A DNA stretch of 64,000 bases. It comes from Scolanthus callimorphus (Eukaryota; Cnidaria; Anthozoa; Actiniaria; Edwardsiidae). The stretch lies in the NCBI GenBank assembly GCA_033964015.1, contig CM066924.1, positions 22,998,280 through 23,062,279 on the forward strand, read 5' to 3'. Positions within the stretch are counted from its first letter, which is position 1. Each line of letters starts with the position of its first letter. Shown in pieces: positions 57,853-64,000 of this stretch. Both the position numbers and the translations under genes were made by a program. Below the pieces are notes generated by a model. That model searched no databases and was not told the DNA's origin. It was given only the letters and a program-made list of their open reading frames with translations.

Positions 57853-58137
57853 GTGTCTCGACCAAGAACGCAGCAGACGAGCAGCAAACTATACCATGCT
57901 ATTAAGACAAAGATCCGAGAAGATTCTGGACTACTATATACCCCAATACTGTGGGGACCAGAAGCTGAAACTCTGCCCGCTCACGTTTTTGTTGTTTCTC
58001 AGGAAACTCGATCTTTTAAATTATTTGGACCTCGAGCCTCAGGTTTCCAAGGTAGACTACCCGGATCCGACTACCCAAGACTAGAAGTGGAATTTCTTCT
58101 ATTAGAGGCATCTTTTCAAAGAATATCGATACATTAA
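57853..58137 (+). CDS. Unrecognised frame inside the 934-bp element
   Basis: A 94-codon frame with protein-like composition (TPILWGPEAETLPAHVFVVS, LEVEFLLLEASFQ). It could be a remnant of a protein captured or encoded by the element. No family is recognised, there is no ATG with context, and it has no match elsewhere in the window. Confidence 0.2.
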   Translation: MSRPRTQQTSSKLYHAIKTKIREDSGLLYTPILWGPEAETLPAHVFVVSQETRSFKLFGPRASGFQGRLPGSDYPRLEVEFLLLEASFQRISIH

Positions 58138-58479
58138 TCAATCCTGTGCCTGTCGATGAAAATCGATGAAAATCGATATAATTATTGAAAAATCGATAAT
58201 CACAACAGAGCTAGCGATCAATTTTTATCGATTACCGATAAAATCAATCGATTAAAATCGATTAGTATCGACAAATATCGATTTTATTGGGTTATCGATT
58301 TATCGATTTGTTACGCCGGGGTAAAAGAAACATAGTTTACGGAATTTAACTAAGGTCATTTCTTTGATATAGAAATATTGAAAACATTTGTTCGTAATAA
58401 GATATCTTGCCATCAACCCTGCGTAAGATACGGGTGCTCTTCACGTAACTACCGCGTGTTTAAAATATTGAGTCCTGTG

Positions 58480-58657
58480 CACAGGGAATTTCTGCAGAAA
58501 CCCATCCATGGGAAAAGCTGAATTTCCTATGGTAGAAAAAAATGGGAAGTGTTCGGATTTCCTATGGCTATCCACGTGAATTCCGAACACTTCCCAACGT
58601 GTGACTTGGGAAATTCAGTTTTTTACCATGGATGGGTTTCTGCAATAATTCCCTGTG
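58480..58657. mobile_element. MITE family CACAGGGAWTTTCTG, copy 2
   Basis: CACAGGGAATTTCTGCAGAA to ...TGCAATAATTCCCTGTG, 178 bp. Both inner blocks are shared with the 33.7-kb copy (CCATCCATGGGAAAAGC, TGTTCGGATTTCC, CACGTGAATTCCGAACAC). GTG lies outside both ends. Confidence 0.85.
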
Positions 58658-58659
58658 GT

Positions 58660-59480
58660 GTGAGACTCTGCGGGACTCTGTTAGTCAGGCTAGGAGAAAA
58701 TTGCGCACATTTCTGGTATTCTCACGCACAAAATAGCTGATCTTGGAAAAATGAAAAATAAAACGGTCAAAAACACACTTGTATACCGCACATTAACATA
58801 CTGCATACGATCATATGCGGTTTACAGTTGAGAGATGTCTGACCTCTAAAGATGCGGACTGCAATTTCAAAACGCAGTGTACAATCGTGAGTGGGTTATC
58901 ATAGTAAGTTTACATGGTTAAAATGATTCACCCAATTATAGCACAAGCAGACCAGAAAGAGCTACAGCTATTGGCTGAACGAAACCCATGAGTGAAACTA
59001 ATAAAGACAGAATGACATTTCAAGGGCATCTTGAAGTACTCTCTCGTGCGTATTATTTCTTGGCTGTCATTCGAATCTTTGTAAATATTATTCCAGGTCG
59101 AGTCATTACTCTAATAAGGTAAAACCTGGCACCTTTCGTGACTAAACGGTTTTTTTTAACAGAGAAAATTATCTAATAAAAGGCCATAATTATAATAAGA
59201 TGCATTTGGAGTGATATCTCGCGAAGAACGCACGTGTATCGAGAGTCCTCAATTATCGCTTCTAAGCGGTTTCAAATTGTAGCATGAAAAATTGTACCCC
59301 TCAGAAAATTCTGACACGAAACCTAATAGGAAAACAATCTTATATCCTAAATCAAACAATTAGCTAAAGTACGCCAGCGATCCGACTGAAGCTGGCAGTG
59401 AAAAAATGTTATTTGAGTCGAGTACACATTGCCAGAAAGTGCTTCGCTCCAGGCACAGCCCCTTGTTGCTAAAGTAAATA
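58660..59480. other. Non-coding stretch
   Basis: No gene, repeat or structured element can be supported. Exons downstream of the signal-peptide exon (minus strand) would be expected here or further left, but I could not identify one. Confidence 0.4.
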
Positions 59481-59687
59481 CTACTCAACCAGTTCTAACT
59501 TTCACATAGTATATATTTGTCAGATACTATCTTCAAGACTTCAAAATGTACCATGTACGTGCTGCCAGTTAGCTTATCTCGAAAACTAGAGAACAGGAGG
59601 TAGTATAATAAACGTAAATATGAAACCACGTTACTAATTCCCCCTACGGCTAGAAGTTGTTTACTATGCTTGCTATTTGTAACGTAC

Positions 59688-59761
59688 CTTGTTTTGTCCG
59701 CATCAAGGACGCAGATAAAGGATAAAGTACTCGTAGCTATGAAGACCAGATAAATATTCAT
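59688..59761 (-). CDS. First coding exon with signal peptide, gene otherwise not found
   Basis: The ATG at 59761 starts a hydrophobic leader (MNIYLVFIATSTLSFICVLD, then ADKT) that reads as a secretory signal peptide. Coding runs 24 codons plus two bases to a strong AAG/GTACGT donor. A duplicate of leader and 5' flank at 57.3 kb shows the block is a real, copied unit. The intact copy has a 1.39-kb minisatellite starting 39 bases 5' of its ATG; the duplicate has none. The rest of the protein is unknown. A chance leader in a repeat is the alternative. Confidence 0.5.
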
Positions 59762-59800
59762 GCTGGCAGCAATGTTTTGAGGGGTTTTCCGGCTGAAGCA

Positions 59801-61186
59801 GACGTCCGGGTTCAAACCAGCTTCTATAGTGCTTCAAACGGAAGGCTTGCAATGAATGAACGAGACGTCCGGGTTCAAACCAGCTTCTATAGTGCTTCAA
59901 ACGGAAGGCTTGCAATGAATGAACGAGACGTCCGGGTTCAAACCAGCTTCTATAGTGCTTCAAACGGAAGGCTTGCAATGAATGAACGAGACGTCCGGGT
60001 TCAAACCAGCTTCTATAGTGCTTCAAACGGAAGGCTTGCAATGAATGAACGAGACGTCCGGGTTCAAACCAGCTTCTATAGTGCTTCAAACGGAAGGCTT
60101 GCAATGAATGAACGAGACGTCCGGGTTCAAACCAGCTTCTATAGTGCTTCAAACGGAAGGCTTGCAATGAATGAACGAGACGTCCGGGTTCAAACCAGCT
60201 TCTATAGTGCTTCAAACGGAAGGCTTGCAATGAATGAACGAGACGTCCGGGTTCAAACCAGCTTCTATAGTGCTTCAAACGGAAGGCTTGCAATGAATGA
60301 ACGAGACGTCCGGGTTCAAACCAGCTTCTATAGTGCTTCAAACGGAAGGCTTGCAATGAATGAACGAGACGTCCGGGTTCAAACCAGCTTCTATAGTGCT
60401 TCAAACGGAAGGCTTGCAATGAATGAACGAGACGTCCGGGTTCAAACCAGCTTCTATAGTGCTTCAAACGGAAGGCTTGCAATGAATGAACGAGACGTCC
60501 GGGTTCAAACCAGCTTCTATAGTGCTTCAAACGGAAGGCTTGCAATGAATGAACGAGACGTCCGGGTTCAAACCAGCTTCTATAGTGCTTCAAACGGAAG
60601 GCTTGCAATGAATGAACGAGACGTCCGGGTTCAAACCAGCTTCTATAGTGCTTCAAACGGAAGGCTTGCAATGAATGAACGAGACGTCCGGGTTCAAACC
60701 AGCTTCTATAGTGCTTCAAACGGAAGGCTTGCAATGAATGAACGAGACGTCCGGGTTCAAACCAGCTTCTATAGTGCTTCAAACGGAAGGCTTGCAATGA
60801 ATGAACGAGACGTCCGGGTTCAAACCAGCTTCTATAGTGCTTCAAACGGAAGGCTTGCAATGAATGAACGAGACGTCCGGGTTCAAACCAGCTTCTATAG
60901 TGCTTCAAACGGAAGGCTTGCAATGAATGAACGAGACGTCCGGGTTCAAACCAGCTTCTATAGTGCTTCAAACGGAAGGCTTGCAATGAATGAACGAGAC
61001 GTCCGGGTTCAAACCAGCTTCTATAGTGCTTCAAACGGAAGGCTTGCAATGAATGAACGAGACGTCCGGGTTCAAACCAGCTTCTATAGTGCTTCAAACG
61101 GAAGGCTTGCAATGAATGAACGAGACGTCCGGGTTCAAACCAGCTTCTATAGTGCTTCAAACGGAAGGCTTGCAATGAATGAACGA
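59801..61186. repeat. Minisatellite: 22 copies of a 63-bp unit
   Basis: The unit starts GACGTCCGGGTTCAAACCAG and ends GGCTTGCAATGAATGAACGA. Exactly 22 full copies fill 1386 bases, and I see no difference between copies. Since 63 is divisible by three and one frame per strand lacks stops, both strands read open (21-residue repeats). Neither frame has an ATG start with a signal, so these are artefacts of the array unless shown otherwise. It lies directly 5' of the signal-peptide exon on the minus strand. Confidence 0.97.
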
Positions 61187-61264
61187 TGTGTTTATTAATA
61201 GCTAATGGGAAACACCGCTGATCACATCGCGGGAAGAGAAACTTTCCTCCTAGTTCGGATACAC

Positions 61265-61970
61265 ACTATTCGTCAGTAGTGCGGGTAAAATGTCGCTAAT
61301 GCTGGTAAAATAGTCACCAGTGCGGTTAAAATATTCGTCAAGTCGGGTTTAAATATTTGCCTTTTCAGTAAAAATATTAGTCAGAGCGGGTAAAAATTCA
61401 TCGTAGTTTGGGTAAAATATTCGTCATATCAATGCGGGTAAATATTCGCCAGTGTGGGTAAAGTATTCGCAAATGCAGCAGTTCTGGATAGACTTCGCTA
61501 CAGGGTAAACTATTCGTTAATAGGCCACTTGCATTAACTGTGTCACGTGACCCAAATTCTATACATTTTGAGTAAAATCGTGAAAATTCCAACTCGCTGC
61601 CATTTACTGCCATTTAATATAATGAAGCGGCATCCTTTGAAAAACGAAAGAAGAAGAAGAGCGACTGAATTTCGGCGTTTGCCGTAGGCCTTAGAGATTT
61701 TATGCTAAAACTTCAGTTTCTGACTAGTATCAATTAGTTCTTTGTATTTCTGGAATCGATTTTGACAAAATCTCGTCTCGTTAAGAGGTAGTTGGGGTCA
61801 CGTGACCCACTTAGTGCAACTGGCATATTACGTTACAATATTCGACACGACAGTGTGGATAAAATATTCGTCATTGGGGGTAGTTGCTAGAGTAAACTAT
61901 GCGATACTGCCTGTAAAATATTCGCCAATGCGCGCGGGTAAAATATTTCGTCAATTCGGGTAAAATCTGA
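61265..61970 (+). repeat. Degenerate ~22-bp repeats (GCGGGTAAAATATTCGTCA)
   Basis: Words such as GCGGGTAAAATATTCGTCAG recur irregularly at 61280-61510 and 61850-61970. The interval between (61515-61610) matches, inverted, the 41690-41800 region (CACGTGACCC, TTTTGAGTAAAAT). Non-coding. Confidence 0.7.
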
Positions 61971-61977
61971 GTCAATA

Positions 61978-62340
61978 GAGACCTTACGCTGCGACGACGG
62001 CAACGAGGACGACAACGGCAGAGAACAATGCACTTGATTACAGAGCACAAAGCGCGCACGTGAAAATGTATGAAATCAAATGCATTTCAACCGTTTTCTT
62101 CAGAACTAGGACGTGAAACTGCTTCGTTTTGCGTTCTGACTAGAATGTGAGTGCGGCTACCGATTTTGTCAACATTTGTTTGACATGATTGCAGTTGGGT
62201 GTCAATTTGCTGCTATCAAATTTAAAATGCAACGGTGAATTCCAAACTGTTGTTGCATATTGAGAAATATGAACAAACGAGTAGACGAAGTTCAGTGAAA
62301 CGTCGTCGTCCTCGTTGCCGTCGTCGCTGCGTAAGGTCTT
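61978..62340. mobile_element. TA-flanked MITE, 363 bp (CGACGACGGCAACGAGGACG ends)
   Basis: GAGACCTTACGCTGCGACGA at the left and ..CGTCGCTGCGTAAGGTCTT at the right are inverted. GACGGCAACGAGGACGAC is mirrored inside. TA lies outside both ends (61976-61977 and 62341-62342), as in Tc1/mariner-type MITEs. Confidence 0.8.
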
Positions 62341-62344
62341 TAGT

Positions 62345-62815
62345 GCCGCGGCTTGGGTAAAACATTCATTGAATCAGCCAAAACTATGGAGTCTGTTCAG
62401 AGAATAGTAAATAGCGGGCGAGAAGCGAATTTCTCGAAAGCGAAAAGACGACAGTTCAGTAGTTGGGCGGGGGAAAGGGAGGAGGAGGTTCGCTCGTCCT
62501 GAAAATCCCAGATGGCGGCGCCGATCGCTTGAGGCTGGTTATCCGGGGAGTTTTGCGCGATAAAAGCACCATCCTACGAGCAGGCTAGGTACTGTCTAAA
62601 GGCAGAATATTCAAACTCGTGAAAAGAGGATTTTGCTACCCACTTTTATTTAGGAACAGATACCTTCGATGAATGATACTTGATTTTGGTTGTCTCTGAC
62701 TCGTTACTAAAAGTTTTATACTATAAACAAGGGTTATAGAAAGTACTAGGAAACGACAATTGTACGCTGCCGCATTCTTGTCTTGCTACTACAAGACAGC
62801 TATTTGTTTTGCATT
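62345..62815. other. 3' flank of the second GPCR
   Basis: Non-coding. Contains a G-rich patch (62465-62490) and an AATAAA on the minus strand at 62645-62650, about 165 bases past the receptor stop, a plausible polyadenylation signal. Confidence 0.45.
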
Positions 62816-64000
62816 TCATTCTACGATTTCCAGCTGTATAGCATTTGTATCGTTACTTATCATATCAATGCTCTCTACTTTAACTGGGCTCTTTCTCCTT
62901 TCATTATTAGGAATTTCTTCCTCGCCATCCTCTATCATCTTGTCCCCATTATCATCCCTTGTCACTTTTATTATGATCTGTGTCTCGTTCGAATCTTCAC
63001 CAAATCCATCTCCACTACTTGTGGACTGGTATTTCCCTATATTCCTTTTCAAATTAGCATTTAAGCACTCCCTCGGACTGTCTTTTGCCAGGCAAGTATC
63101 TTTAATAATCGCATGGGAAATATCATTGTTGTCAACATCCGTTTTCCTGCTTTCCGTCCGCTTATGATGAGGACTGAAGTAGACGATGACGTTTACTTTT
63201 CCTCCATAACCTAGTGCGTGAGACGTAGACATCGCCTCCGCAATGTGAGGTCGCGAAAGCAAATTTCTTTCTTTCTTACCACGTGACTTCTTCGCTTTTC
63301 CGCCATTTTCATGTTCGTGTCTAGCTGTGCTCTGAGATTGACGTCGGAATCTTTTACAGCGGAATATATACTTTCTGACGTCATTTCTGAACTGCGACGT
63401 CATCAGTCCATATACCAGAGGGTTGGAGCAACTATGGAGGTACGTCAGGATTGGCGAGAACTTTATAAGTGTGAGCGCAAACTTTTCATTTGGATCTGGA
63501 CCGAAGTCTATCAACATCCAAGCAATCTCATGAGGCAGCATAAGTAAAGCGAACAGACAAACTATGACCGCCAATGTTCTTGTTATTTGAAGATTTCTAT
63601 GCCGTATCCTGTGTGCGAGGGATTGTGATCTGTTTGGGCTCTGAACTTCAGAGATTTACTTTCGATAAGAAGAATCGCAATGTTGACATATGCCAGTGCT
63701 ATTATCACTAAAGGCCCGATGTATTGTAGTACTAATAACGATGCGGTGAATACTTTTTTATATACTACACTCGGAGAGGGCCAATCCTCTTTGCACGTCT
63801 TTGGACCCGACCGTGCGACTATTGTCAACGGCAAGACACATCCAAAAGACGAGACCCAAAGCACCGCGATCCAAAGGAACGCCGCTCTACCTTTAAGAGG
63901 CGGCTTTGAGGTGTTCTTCATGACATAACAGCGACCCACCGCCATGGACGTCAATGTAAAGATGCTCAATGAAAAAGCAAATGTCGTGAGTGGGTAGAGA
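62816..64000 (-). CDS. Rhodopsin-class GPCR, paralogue of the first, N-terminus beyond window, one frameshift
   Basis: The frame is open to the window edge and enters within TM3 (FAFSLSIFTLTSMAVGRC). TM1 and TM2 lie outside. DRY is GRC. TM4 has a Trp, loop 2 a Cys (GPKTCKEDW), TM5 LQYIGPLVIIALAY, TM6 LPHEIAWMLIDFG and TM7 HSCSNPLVYG (NPxxY). A long acidic and Ser/Thr-rich cytoplasmic tail of about 170 residues follows, much longer than in the 23.8-kb receptor and rich in possible phosphorylation sites. Between TM5 and TM6 the frame changes near 63604-63617, at a CACACA run; one missing base or one extra CA would both fit. It shares the unusual x-R-C and IAWML-DFG motifs with the other receptor. 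Ligand unknown. Confidence 0.9.
63604..63617 (-). other. Frameshift site in the second GPCR
   Basis: Reading shifts in intracellular loop 3 around a short CA repeat. It is equivalent to one missing base or a 2-base CA gain. Confidence 0.75.

Larger units (their letters stand above)
57387..58320. mobile_element. TIR DNA element, 934 bp, 7-bp target duplication
   Basis: CCCGGCGTAACAAATCGAT at the left and its inverse at the right. GTAAAAG flanks both sides (57380-57386 and 58321-58327). Both subterminal regions (57405-57540 and 58135-58310) are packed with ATCGAT and AAAATCGATA words, which could be transposase-binding repeats (inference). A second element sits inside at 57566-57814. It carries at most a fragmentary frame. 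Confidence 0.85.

Noticed and set aside
59801..61186. CRISPR array
   Set aside because: Head-to-tail identical units with no spacers, in an animal genome.
59703..61198. Two ~480-codon repetitive ORFs on opposite strands
   Set aside because: Both are the same 63-bp satellite read in two directions. Neither has an ATG with a signal or any unique domain.

Overview
The window looks like nuclear DNA of a cnidarian, most likely a stony coral (inference). The reasons are spliced metazoan genes with consensus GT/AG borders, AT-rich intergenic DNA, a collagen-LamG extracellular matrix gene, intron-poor rhodopsin-class receptors, and a dense load of inverted-repeat elements. It is mostly non-coding. 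I see no rRNA, tRNA or CRISPR array.

Layout. 1-23.4 kb holds no convincing gene. It contains a retroposon insertion with a long target duplication, nested inverted-repeat elements, short tandem duplications and low-complexity DNA. A complete single-exon GPCR lies at 23.8-24.85 kb (+), broken by one frameshift. 24.9-34.1 kb is again non-coding: minisatellites, MITE-like elements and one unexplained 133-codon ORF. A nine-exon minus-strand gene (collagen triple helix followed by a LamG/concanavalin-like domain) runs from about 42.16 kb down to 34.14 kb. Its introns hold DNA elements and a possible nested two-exon gene at 40.0-40.6 kb. Upstream of it, a 1983-bp TAA-flanked element lies at 42.3-44.3 kb. 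A large secreted RTX-repeat protein gene without introns is at 46.2-49.05 kb (-), with three frame breaks.

From 50 to 62.4 kb the DNA is dominated by mobile elements: a 416-bp palindrome, a 1.73-kb TTAA-flanked palindrome, and a 934-bp element with a 7-bp target duplication and a second TA-flanked element inside it. Then come a signal-peptide first exon and a 22-copy, identical 63-bp minisatellite directly 5' of that exon. A degenerate copy of the exon lies 2.4 kb away. The window ends inside a second GPCR (-) that is a paralogue of the first.

Two patterns run through the window. (1) All five frame breaks in the three best genes can be explained by one missing base (the last equally by one extra CA), mostly in short homopolymers. 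Assembly error is therefore at least as likely as gene decay. (2) The two receptors share a degenerate DRY motif (x-R-C), a degenerate CWxP and an IAWML-DFG signature in TM6. This suggests one cnidarian receptor subfamily spread over about 39 kb. I see no operon-like or pathway-level link between the genes.
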